A stretch of DNA of 64,000 nt from Candidatus Vagococcus giribetii (GTDB lineage Bacteria > Bacillota > Bacilli > Lactobacillales > Vagococcaceae). The DNA is taken from assembly GCF_017316185.1 (NCBI RefSeq), contig NZ_JAFLVX010000020.1, forward strand, positions 31,475 to 95,474. The letters run 5' to 3'. This document shows positions 1 through 7,003 of this stretch, piece by piece. A program made the position numbers and the translations under genes. Each line of letters opens with the position of its first letter. Position 1 is the first letter of the stretch. The notes below the pieces were generated by a model. The model was not told where the DNA came from and ran no database searches. It was given only the letters and a program-made list of their open reading frames with translations.

Positions 1-217
1 TTGCAGCTGTATTTCCATTGATAGCAACGTTTGCTAATCCTTCAGCAGCGATACGATCGTTTTTCTTACCAGCTTTAGCCATTCCTTTTTCTCTTAATAA
101 GTCAATAGCTTTTTGTAATTCTCCTTCAACTTCAACTAATGCACGTTTGGCATCCATCATACCAACACCAGTTAAGTCACGTAATTCTTTAACCATAGCA
201 GCTGTAATTTTAGACAT
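1..217 (-). CDS. tsf: Elongation factor Ts, N-terminal part (cut by window edge)
   Basis: EF-Ts is the guanine-nucleotide exchange factor that recycles EF-Tu from GDP to GTP form during translation. The 72 visible codons carry the characteristic N-terminal UBA-like domain with the [10 protein letters not shown] and [10 protein letters not shown] stretches. The ATG at 215-217 is preceded by a GGAGGAATAA ribosome binding site. The gene follows rpsB on the same strand, the usual bacterial rpsB-tsf order. The C-terminal coiled-coil and dimerisation parts lie outside the window. Identification is firm; only completeness is unknown. Confidence 0.96.
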   Translation of the reverse strand, partial: MSKITAAMVKELRDLTGVGMMDAKRALVEVEGELQKAIDLLREKGMAKAGKKNDRIAAEGLANVAINGNTAA

Positions 218-247
218 GTATTATTCCTCCGATTTTTTTTAGTTAAG

Positions 248-319
248 TAAAAAACTGTCCCAAGCAATGAAAACTCTAGGCTACTTTGTTCACCTTGACC
301 TTCGTAGCCTGAGACAGCC
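248..319 (-). terminator. Hairpin plus T-run between rpsB and tsf (terminator or attenuator)
   Basis: On the minus strand, CTGTC and GGCTAC arms pair with GTAGCC and GACAG further on, and a run of six T follows the outer arm. The inner stem GGCTAC/GTAGCC is perfect. It lies after the rpsB stop and before the tsf ribosome binding site, so it probably trims transcription between the two genes rather than ending the operon. This role is inferred from position. Confidence 0.6.
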
Positions 320-334
320 AATTTTATTTAGTAA

Positions 335-1117
335 TTATTCAGCGTTGTTTCCTTCAACAGCTTCAACGATTTCTTCGATTGAAGTTGCTTCAGTTGTTTC
401 TTCAGCTGAGAATGATTCTTCAGTTACTTCATCTTCGCCTTGACGTCCTTCGATAAATGCGTCAGCCATTTTAGCTGAGATTAATTTAACGGCGCGGATA
501 GCGTCATCGTTTGATGGGATAACTACATCAATTTCATCAGGGTCACAGTTAGTATCAACCATAGCCACGATTGGAATATTTAATTTATGAGCTTCTTGAA
601 CTGCAATACGCTCTTTACGAGGGTCAACGATAAACATAACGTCTGGGATTCTTGGCATATCAGCGATACCGCCTAAGAATTTTTCTAAACGTTCACGTTC
701 TTTGTTTAATCCTGCAACTTCTTTTTTAGGAAGAACTTCGAATGTTCCTTCTTCTTCCATTTTGTTGATTTGTTTTAAGCGAGCAATACGTTTTTGGATT
801 GTATCCCAGTTAGTTAAAGTTCCACCTAACCATCTGTGGTTTACATAGTATTGACCAGAGCGGATAGCTTCATCTTTAATAGCTTCTTGAGCTTGTTTTT
901 TAGTACCTACGAATAAAGCGATTCCGCCTTCTTCAGCTACATTTCTCATGTAGTTGTAAGCATCGTCTACTAAACGAACTGTTTTTTGTAAGTCGATGAT
1001 GTAGATTCCGTTTCTTTCTGTGAAGATGTATTTCTTCATTTTAGGGTTCCAGCGACGTGTTTGGTGACCAAAGTGTACACCAGCCTCTAGCAATTGTTTC
1101 ATTGAAATTACTGCCAT
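335..1117 (-). CDS. rpsB: 30S ribosomal protein S2
   Basis: Structural protein of the small ribosomal subunit. The 260-residue product starts [20 protein letters not shown], the classic S2 N-terminus, and carries [14 protein letters not shown] and LGGTLTNW segments. The last 35 or so residues form an acidic tail, a little longer than in Bacillus. The frame is open further upstream, but the ATG at 1115-1117 follows a GGAGGAAAC ribosome binding site and gives the conserved N-terminus, so it is chosen. tsf follows on the same strand, and a promoter with an untranslated leader of roughly 120 nt precedes it. Confidence 0.97.
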   Translation of the reverse strand: MAVISMKQLLEAGVHFGHQTRRWNPKMKKYIFTERNGIYIIDLQKTVRLVDDAYNYMRNVAEEGGIALFVGTKKQAQEAIKDEAIRSGQYYVNHRWLGGTLTNWDTIQKRIARLKQINKMEEEGTFEVLPKKEVAGLNKERERLEKFLGGIADMPRIPDVMFIVDPRKERIAVQEAHKLNIPIVAMVDTNCDPDEIDVVIPSNDDAIRAVKLISAKMADAFIEGRQGEDEVTEESFSAEETTEATSIEEIVEAVEGNNAE

Positions 1118-1244
1118 TTTTGTTTCCTCCAATTGGTTTTGTATTTCCCTCTCAACTGTATCCTCTCTTAATAGAACTAAAAATAATTTAGCACCACTAT
1201 TAAAATCACAGGTGATGTGGATTAGTGTTTTTAACACCTTAATT

Positions 1245-1273
1245 AATATAACCTAATCAATCAGATATTTCAA
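1245..1273 (-). promoter_or_regulatory. Sigma-A type promoter for rpsB
   Basis: On the minus strand TTGAAA (1268-1273) and TATATT (1245-1250) are 17 bp apart. The start would leave a 5' leader of about 120 nt before rpsB that contains short inverted repeats, for example around GGTGTT/AACACT and CACC/GGTG. Such leaders often mediate ribosomal-protein feedback, but that is inference here. Confidence 0.6.
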
Positions 1274-1298
1274 CTATTATCTGTTAACTTTTTCATTT

Positions 1299-1520
1299 TT
1301 AGTCATTTACCTCATTCATTCGATCAATTTCTCTGTCAATCAATAAGATAGACAATTTAAGAGCCTTGACTCTTTCGTTTGATAAAGTAATTTGTGCGGT
1401 TAGTTTTTTCCCTTGGGCTTCTTTTTCTTCTAAACTCACAATCGCTTTTTCAATCTTATTCAATGTAGAAACTAGTGATTTTTTTGCTGCAATATAATCT
1501 GTCAACTGATATTCTTTCAC
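1299..1520 (-). CDS. Small coiled-coil protein of unknown function
   Basis: A 73-residue, charged, mostly helical protein with long stretches of E, K, L and I in heptad-like spacing (NKIEKAIVSLEEKEAQGKK) and no cysteine, signal peptide or membrane segment. I do not recognise the family. The frame opens with GTG at 1529, but the second GTG at 1518-1520 has an AGAAGG ribosome binding site 8 nt upstream, so I take that start. It is encoded upstream of the rpsB promoter on the same strand, with about 25 nt between its stop and that promoter. Confidence 0.6.
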   Translation of the reverse strand: MKEYQLTDYIAAKKSLVSTLNKIEKAIVSLEEKEAQGKKLTAQITLSNERVKALKLSILLIDREIDRMNEVND

Positions 1521-1609
1521 GAAACACACCTTCTTTTCTTCTATAATTATAAAACGGCTTATGAATCATGGTCAATCATAGTTCAAAAATGATAACTATC
1601 CTATATTTT

Positions 1610-1638
1610 TTTACTTTGTTTCTGCTTTCTACTATAAT
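1610..1638 (+). promoter_or_regulatory. Putative promoter for the histidine phosphatase gene
   Basis: TTTACT and TATAAT separated by 17 bp, with the -10 ending about 30 nt before the start codon of the phosphatase gene. It is a reasonable sigma-A match with a weaker -35. Confidence 0.5.
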
Positions 1639-1670
1639 AAACCTATCAAATAAAGGAGTGACATAACGAC

Positions 1671-2294
1671 ATGACAACTTTTTATTGCGTCAGACATGGT
1701 AAAACAGAATTCAACTTAAACAGAGTGTTTCAAGGTGGTCTTGCAGATTCCCCTCTTTTACCTGAAGGAATTGAAAATGCCAAGAAAGTTGGCGAGCATT
1801 TAAAAGACATTACCTTTGAAGCTGCCTTTGTTAGCCCACAAACAAGAGCCCAAGACACAGCTAAGAACATTTTACTTGGACTAACTTCACCCCTTGAACT
1901 CAATACAGTCAAAGATTTAAGAGAAATGGAGTTTGGTGAGTGGGATGGTCAGCCTGAATCTATTTATGAAAAAGAAGAAGAATTTCAAAATCTAGTTCAT
2001 TGCCCTCATTTATATAACCCTTCTGAATTTGGCGGTGAAACATTTGAAGAATTAATCGAGCGCGCTTTAGCTGTCTTTAAAAAAATCAGTCTTGCCTATC
2101 CAAACGGTAATGTATTAGTTGTTTCCCATGGTTTAACGCTTCAATCCATCCTTAAGCACCTTGATGGCTCGTCTATTGCTGATATTAGAAGTGGACGTTT
2201 ACTTGATAACACAAGTATCACTATAATAGATAACACAAAAGATTTTGATACTTATGAAATGGTTAAATGGAATGACACAAGTCACTTAGCTTAA
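1671..2294 (+). CDS. Histidine phosphatase family protein (phosphoglycerate mutase-like)
   Basis: Cytoplasmic phosphatase or mutase of the phosphohistidine superfamily. The RHG motif carrying the nucleophilic histidine is at residues 8-10 (YCVRHGKTEFN), the acidic catalytic segment REMEFGEWDG lies near residue 85, and the second histidine is in VVSHGLTLQS near residue 155. At 207 residues it is the size of small broad-specificity phosphatases (PhoE/GpmB/CobC-like), not of glycolytic mutases. The substrate cannot be told from sequence. The ATG at 1671 has AAGGAGTGAC upstream. Confidence 0.85.
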   Translation: MTTFYCVRHGKTEFNLNRVFQGGLADSPLLPEGIENAKKVGEHLKDITFEAAFVSPQTRAQDTAKNILLGLTSPLELNTVKDLREMEFGEWDGQPESIYEKEEEFQNLVHCPHLYNPSEFGGETFEELIERALAVFKKISLAYPNGNVLVVSHGLTLQSILKHLDGSSIADIRSGRLLDNTSITIIDNTKDFDTYEMVKWNDTSHLA

Positions 2295-2363
2295 ATTTTA
2301 GTATTAAATCATTTCTTTTCATGATAAACTAGTTTGGTTCATCAATGTTAAGGAGTGAGATAG

Positions 2364-2930
2364 TTGCTAAGTAACAAAGTTAAATCATTAGTTTATCTAT
2401 TAGATCGCTATGAATGGATTAGTTGGATTAGCGCCATGATTATGATGGCTGTTAGTATTAATTTATTTATCCACTATTCAGCTCAAGCATTTGAGATCAT
2501 TATTATTATTGGTCTAATGGCTATATTAAAAGGTTTCTTAAACTTCCATATTTGTTTATCCCTTGATTTAGCAACACATAAACCAAAAGGTATTATCTCT
2601 TTTGTCTATGTGGCTCTAATCAATATCTTTATTGGGATTACCTTGATACTAAATTTATTAACAAGTCCTCTCTTGCTAATTCTATTGGTATCAGCATGGA
2701 TGGCTATTGATTCCTATCCGTATATCCAATTTATCATTAGAAATAAAATCGGTTTTCAACATAAATACAATCCATTTATTTTTAGCTATCTAGCTATTTT
2801 AATCGTGATTATTATGCAAGTAATGACACTAAAAACAACTGCTTATGGTCCAGCCTTAACAACAGGAAGTTTTTTAATGTTATCTTGTTTAAATTTATTT
2901 CTACTCAAAAAAGAAAGCAAAGCAGCTTAA
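2364..2930 (+). CDS. Membrane protein of the DUF308/HdeD-like type
   Basis: A 188-residue protein with about five to six hydrophobic segments, short loops and a basic C-terminus (LLKKESK). The repeated short helices resemble the DUF308 group of acid-resistance-type membrane proteins; this is a resemblance only. Translation probably begins at TTG 2364, with AAGGAGTGAG just upstream and no better start nearby. The stop codon overlaps the end of the convergent MFS-like gene by 4 nt, and both share one bidirectional terminator. Confidence 0.65.
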   Translation: MLSNKVKSLVYLLDRYEWISWISAMIMMAVSINLFIHYSAQAFEIIIIIGLMAILKGFLNFHICLSLDLATHKPKGIISFVYVALINIFIGITLILNLLTSPLLLILLVSAWMAIDSYPYIQFIIRNKIGFQHKYNPFIFSYLAILIVIIMQVMTLKTTAYGPALTTGSFLMLSCLNLFLLKKESKAA

Positions 2931-2950
2931 TCAAGCGCTTTGCTTTTTTT
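2915..2950. terminator. Bidirectional terminator overlapping two convergent stop codons
   Basis: AAGCAAAGC (from 2915) pairs with GCTTTGCTT, followed by a T-run on the plus strand and preceded by an A-rich run that serves as T-run on the minus strand. The hairpin lies inside the last codons of both converging genes. Confidence 0.75.
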
Positions 2951-4288
2951 ATATTGTTTTTGTAAAACGTATAAACTAACTAAAAAAATAAAGATAATAA
3001 TGGCTTTAGTCACGTTTAATGTCAGAAAAGCTGATTCATCTACATGCTTGTAAGTATACAATTGTAGAATCTCATCGATGGTAATTGTTTTAAAATAAAT
3101 CGTTGCTAAATACATAATAAACATCATTATTAATTGATGAAGGACACTGCCCACATTTGTTAGTCTGTATTTAGCTAACAAGCGATGATCTTTTGGTAGT
3201 TCTGCTTCAAAATACACTAATTTATTCAATCTTAAATTTAACTGTGACGTAAATAAACTTAACAAAAGAATACCTACATAAAAACTAGGTGACCATAAAA
3301 TTAACAATAGCCCACTTGCTATTCCTAACACAATGACATTCACTATCTTCGTATCTAAGTAACGCTTTAGTAAACGAGAATAAATCATTGGCGCTAAAGT
3401 GATTGCCACTAAATAAATCAGATAGATTTTATTAATCGCCATGCCACCTTCTTTAATCAATTGATAGAAAGTACAAAAAACAAGAATAAAGTTAGTTAAC
3501 ATCCCTTTAAAAATAATCATTCTGGTCAATAAAGGTGATAAACGTCTTTCTGGTTTAGTCTTTTTAACAAAGAAAAAGTACAATATAATTAATGTTGCTA
3601 AAAAGAGGAAAAAAATAGGTAATGAATCTGCTATACCTAGTTTTTTATCAATTTTAATAATAAAAATAACAAAAAATCCTGTTATAAACAAAAACAAAGT
3701 TTCAAATACTGGATACCTGACTTCTTCGGTATCTTCAACTATCTCATAATGAGGATACGCTCTTAAGATAGCAAGTAGTAAGGCTAATGATAGAGCTAAA
3801 AACAGAAACGTTAATGAAATTGAATATTTGATTAATCCAAATAGAGCTAACGCATAGATAATAGCAAAACCAATTGAATACAAAGGATCTTTTTTCCCTG
3901 AACCAAAATCATTGTATGTCTTTTCATGAAATTGAACGGTTAAAAAACTTGGATAGAGTGTTCCTGAACAAATACCCAAAAGTGCTCCTGATAACAACCC
4001 AAAATAAATATTACTTTCATACAAACTTCCCATAACAGAGCCAATGATGCCAATAATAATCGATCCCTGTAACAACTGATTTACCGTGATTGGCTTCAAT
4101 CGTATTAAAAATAGGACTGTCGTTTTAAAACTATAATATAAAATCAAAGGCAACACATATTTATCAATGTCACGATACTTAAGATATATCTGCGCCAAAA
4201 TTAAAACTGGAAATAAATTCATACCGTTTGTCAAAACAAATGGGATAAAGCGAAGGGAAAGTAGAAAGTGTTTGTTTTTTTCGCTCAT
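2927..4288 (-). CDS. MFS-like multi-pass membrane transporter
   Basis: A 453-residue, very hydrophobic protein with about twelve predicted membrane helices in two halves and a charged central loop near residue 190 (HYEIVEDTEEVR), a major facilitator layout. There is no recognisable substrate signature. It is divergent from a MerR/TipA-type regulator starting at 4406; such regulator-transporter pairs often mean that the regulator senses the compound exported, but that link is inference. Its 3' end overlaps the converging gene by 4 nt. Confidence 0.65.
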   Translation of the reverse strand: MSEKNKHFLLSLRFIPFVLTNGMNLFPVLILAQIYLKYRDIDKYVLPLILYYSFKTTVLFLIRLKPITVNQLLQGSIIIGIIGSVMGSLYESNIYFGLLSGALLGICSGTLYPSFLTVQFHEKTYNDFGSGKKDPLYSIGFAIIYALALFGLIKYSISLTFLFLALSLALLLAILRAYPHYEIVEDTEEVRYPVFETLFLFITGFFVIFIIKIDKKLGIADSLPIFFLFLATLIILYFFFVKKTKPERRLSPLLTRMIIFKGMLTNFILVFCTFYQLIKEGGMAINKIYLIYLVAITLAPMIYSRLLKRYLDTKIVNVIVLGIASGLLLILWSPSFYVGILLLSLFTSQLNLRLNKLVYFEAELPKDHRLLAKYRLTNVGSVLHQLIMMFIMYLATIYFKTITIDEILQLYTYKHVDESAFLTLNVTKAIIIFIFLVSLYVLQKQYKKSKALD

Positions 4289-4354
4289 AAAACCCTCCTC
4301 ATGGTGTTAATAATTACATTATACTTGTTTTGTTACTAATAAAACATCTTTTTC

Positions 4355-4385
4355 TTGACACTAACCTTACGTAACCCCCTATACT
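4355..4385 (+). promoter_or_regulatory. MerR-type promoter with 19-bp spacer
   Basis: TTGACA (4355-4360) and TATACT (4380-4385) are separated by 19 bp instead of 17. The spacer contains the palindrome TTACGTAA. An over-long spacer with a dyad inside it is the hallmark of promoters activated by MerR-family proteins through DNA untwisting, and the gene it drives is a MerR-family regulator, so autoregulation is likely. Confidence 0.7.
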
Positions 4386-4405
4386 TCTAGTTAGAGGTGA
4401 TAAGG

Positions 4406-5149
4406 ATGTACTTAATTATAGAATTTGCTAACTTAACCGGTGTGACTGTTAGGACTCTTCGTTATTACGATGAGATAGATCTACTTAAACCTCATCAAGT
4501 TAATGAAGCTGGTCACAGAATCTACACTGAAAAAGAAAGTAAACAACTACAACAAATCCTATTTTTGAGAGAATTAGACTTTTCTCTAAAAGAAACAAAA
4601 GAGCTTTTAGCCAATGAAACCAACCAACTTGCTTTTTTTGAAGAACAACGATTAGCTCTTATTGCCAAAAAGGATCACTTAACAGATATTATTCACTTAA
4701 TCGAAGACACGATTAAGGAACAGAAAGGACAATTAAACATGACTGACTCAGAAAGATTTAAAGCTTTTAAAAACAAACAATTAAAAGAGAACCGTGATAA
4801 ATACGGCCAAGAAATCATTGATACGTATGGACAAGAGTCTCTTGAATCATCAGAAAAAAAATACCAACAACTATCTGAAAAAGAACTTTTCGGAGAAATG
4901 CCAGAAATCGAATCAGAGTTACTTGATTTATTAAAAGCAGATGTCGTGATTCCTTCTGATAGTGCCGCACGCATCTATGCTCTTCACGCCAAATGGCTTA
5001 GTTTTTCATTAGATTTGACACCACAGATTCACTTATCTTTAGTTGATATGTATTTATTAGATGATCGCTTTAAAGCCTATTACGATGACAAATCAGGTGC
5101 CGGAGCCACACAACGTTTACATGATATAGTTCATTTCTACAGTAAATAA
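4406..5149 (+). CDS. MerR family transcriptional regulator with TipAS-like C-terminal domain
   Basis: A 247-residue DNA-binding activator. Residues 1-70 form the MerR winged helix (FANLTGVTVRTLRYYDEI, then HRIYTEKES), followed by a long coiled-coil dimerisation helix and, from about residue 110, a helical ligand-binding part like the TipA antibiotic-recognition domain (FKNKQLKENRDKYGQEI). TipA-type proteins bind hydrophobic or peptide antibiotics. The frame opens at GTG 4397, but ATG 4406 has AGAGGTG 6 nt upstream and is preferred. Its promoter has the 19-bp spacer expected of a MerR-controlled gene, and an MFS-like transporter is divergently encoded. Confidence 0.85.
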   Translation: MYLIIEFANLTGVTVRTLRYYDEIDLLKPHQVNEAGHRIYTEKESKQLQQILFLRELDFSLKETKELLANETNQLAFFEEQRLALIAKKDHLTDIIHLIEDTIKEQKGQLNMTDSERFKAFKNKQLKENRDKYGQEIIDTYGQESLESSEKKYQQLSEKELFGEMPEIESELLDLLKADVVIPSDSAARIYALHAKWLSFSLDLTPQIHLSLVDMYLLDDRFKAYYDDKSGAGATQRLHDIVHFYSK

Positions 5150-5158
5150 TCGTGATTT

Positions 5159-5188
5159 TTGATAATTAAGGACCTTTTCAGTTATAAT
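5159..5188 (+). promoter_or_regulatory. Promoter for the MBL-fold hydrolase gene
   Basis: TTGATA and TATAAT separated by 18 bp, with the -10 ending about 28 nt before the ATG and a clear AAGGAGGT ribosome binding site between. Confidence 0.6.
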
Positions 5189-5216
5189 AGTGGTTATAAC
5201 CAAGGAGGTATTTTTT

Positions 5217-5846
5217 ATGATTAACATTAAACAAATTGTAACTGGTCCGATTCAAGAGAATTGCTATGTTATTTACAGCGAAAAGCAAGCTTTAATCGTC
5301 GATCCAGGTGCAGATGGTGACTTAATAAAAACAACAATCGCTTCTCTTAATGTGACTCCAGTAGCTGTTTTAATTACACATGCTCACTATGATCACATTG
5401 GTGCTCTTGAAGAGATTCGTTCTGAATACAATATTCCAGTTTATATCAGCCCTATCGAACAAGATTGGTTGACAGATCCAAGTCTAAACTTATCTGGGTT
5501 AACAAGACACGATGATATTCCTGACGTGGTTTGTCGCCCAGCAGAATTTGAATTTAATAACTATGATAGTTACACACTTGGCGACATGACTTTTAAAGTG
5601 GTCCCAACGCCAGGGCACTCACCAGGAAGTGTTAGTTTCATTTTTGATGACTTTGTGGTTACAGGAGATGCTCTTTTCAGAGGAAGCGTTGGACGAAGTG
5701 ACTTACCTATGGGAGATGGCGCTCGCTTACTACGAGGCATCCAAGAAGAATTATTCACTTTACCTGATTCATTCAAAGCTTTTCCAGGTCACGGACCACA
5801 AACAACTATCAGACGTGAAAAAGAAACCAATCCATTTTTTAATTAA
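5217..5846 (+). CDS. MBL-fold metallo-hydrolase (glyoxalase II-like, YqgX type)
   Basis: A 209-residue cytoplasmic metallo-beta-lactamase-fold hydrolase. The metal-binding THAHYDHIGA motif is near residue 60, a further metal histidine is in PTPGHSPGS near residue 132, the bridging aspartate is in VVTGDALF, and a late histidine is in AFPGHGP. This is the glyoxalase II-like subgroup; in Firmicutes the natural thioester substrate is not settled. The open frame extends to 5190, but ATG 5217 follows AAGGAGGTATTTTTT and gives the usual N-terminus. Confidence 0.87.
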   Translation: MINIKQIVTGPIQENCYVIYSEKQALIVDPGADGDLIKTTIASLNVTPVAVLITHAHYDHIGALEEIRSEYNIPVYISPIEQDWLTDPSLNLSGLTRHDDIPDVVCRPAEFEFNNYDSYTLGDMTFKVVPTPGHSPGSVSFIFDDFVVTGDALFRGSVGRSDLPMGDGARLLRGIQEELFTLPDSFKAFPGHGPQTTIRREKETNPFFN

Positions 5847-5852
5847 ATAAGA

Positions 5853-5893
5853 CAAACAAGAGGTTGACTCACATGTCAGCCTCTTGTTTTTTA
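5853..5893 (+). terminator. Rho-independent terminator after the MBL hydrolase
   Basis: ACAAGAGGTTGAC pairs with GTCAGCCTCTTGT around a 6-nt loop and is followed by six T. Confidence 0.85.
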
Positions 5894-6043
5894 CTGAATT
5901 TTCTATACTAGTTAGCGAATAAAAAGTCTGGTTTATTCCCCAACCTAACAAAACTGTTAGAAAATTTTACTGGTGTTATCATCTATTATCATCTAAAATG
6001 ATATCGTTAGTACTTATTATTTATATATGAAGGGAATGTCAAA

Positions 6044-6877
6044 ATGGATTTTATTAATATACTAAAAGTTATTTTCCTAGGAGTCGTCGAAGGAATCACT
6101 GAATGGCTACCAATCAGTAGTACTGGTCATTTAATTTTAGTTGATGAATTTATCAAACTAAATGCTTCAAAAGATTTCATGGAAATGTTTAATGTGGTCA
6201 TTCAGTTAGGAGCTATTTTAGCCGTTGTTGTTATTTACTTCAGTAAGCTAAATCCTTTCTCATCTACTAAAACAGCGGGTCAAAAAAAAGCAACTTGGGT
6301 CTTATGGTCTAAAGTAGTTATCGCTTCAGTGCCTGCCGGTGTGTTAGGTTTACTATTCGATGACTTTTTAGAAGAACATTTTCATAAGTTCTTACCCGTT
6401 GCATTAATGTTAATCATTTACGGTATCTTGTTTATTGTCGTTGAAAATCGTAACAAAGACCGTGAACCTACAACTCTGACATTAGGTAGTTTAAGCTATC
6501 AAACAGCGATGATCATCGGTATGTTCCAAGTGCTTTCTTTAATACCTGGTACCTCACGTTCAGGAGCTACTATTATTGGAGCTATTTTATTCGGTTGTTC
6601 TCGCTACGTTGCTGCTGAATTTACTTTCTTCCTTGGAATCCCAGTAATGTTTGGTGCTAGTGGTTACAAAATCCTTAAATTTATCAAAAACGGTAACTCT
6701 TTTGATTTAACACAAACAACTCTTTTATTAATTGGTTGTGTGGTTGCCTTTGTAGTTTCAATCTTTGTCATCAAGTTCTTAATGAATTACATTAAAAAAC
6801 ATGACTTCAAAGTATTTGGTTGGTACCGAATTGTTCTTGGAACAATTATTATTGCCTACTGGTTATTTTTCTCTTAA
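6044..6877 (+). CDS. uppP: Undecaprenyl-diphosphatase
   Basis: Membrane enzyme that dephosphorylates undecaprenyl pyrophosphate, recycling the lipid carrier for peptidoglycan and wall polymers; it is also a determinant of bacitracin tolerance. The 277-residue protein has about eight membrane segments and both signature motifs: [15 protein letters not shown] near residues 15-30 and [10 protein letters not shown] near residues 165-175. Length is normal for the UppP/BacA family. The ATG follows GAAGGGAATGTCAAA. It stands alone with its own terminator. Confidence 0.95.
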   Translation: MDFINILKVIFLGVVEGITEWLPISSTGHLILVDEFIKLNASKDFMEMFNVVIQLGAILAVVVIYFSKLNPFSSTKTAGQKKATWVLWSKVVIASVPAGVLGLLFDDFLEEHFHKFLPVALMLIIYGILFIVVENRNKDREPTTLTLGSLSYQTAMIIGMFQVLSLIPGTSRSGATIIGAILFGCSRYVAAEFTFFLGIPVMFGASGYKILKFIKNGNSFDLTQTTLLLIGCVVAFVVSIFVIKFLMNYIKKHDFKVFGWYRIVLGTIIIAYWLFFS

Positions 6878-6903
6878 AGAATCCTTTTTAGGATTCTTTT
6901 TTT
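6876..6903 (+). terminator. Rho-independent terminator after uppP
   Basis: AAAGAATCC pairs with GGATTCTTT around a short T/A loop, followed by a T-run; it starts at the uppP stop codon. Confidence 0.85.
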
Positions 6904-6917
6904 ATAGTCATTTTAAC

Positions 6918-6932
6918 TGATAATGACTATCA
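6918..6932 (+). promoter_or_regulatory. Putative Fur box upstream of the P1B-4 ATPase
   Basis: TGATAATGACTATCA matches the 7-1-7 Fur consensus TGATAATnATTATCA with one mismatch. It lies about 70 nt upstream of the start codon of the metal-efflux ATPase and just upstream of a PerR-like box. ATGACT inside it (6923-6928) is 17 bp from TATAAT (6946-6951), so it overlaps a possible -35. Confidence 0.6.
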
Positions 6933-6944
6933 TTCCTATCTAGA

Positions 6945-6959
6945 TTATAATCATTCCAA
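6945..6959 (+). promoter_or_regulatory. Putative PerR box with overlapping -10
   Basis: TTATAATCATTCCAA matches the PerR consensus TTATAATnATTATAA at 12 of 14 defined positions. It contains TATAAT, so binding would cover a candidate -10. In Bacillus subtilis pfeT is PerR-repressed with Fur input, and Listeria frvA is also under Fur/PerR-type control; this layout resembles those genes. Confidence 0.55.
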
Positions 6960-7003
6960 TCTATATATAACTATGTTACACTTAAAATGTAGGAGGAATG
7001 AAC

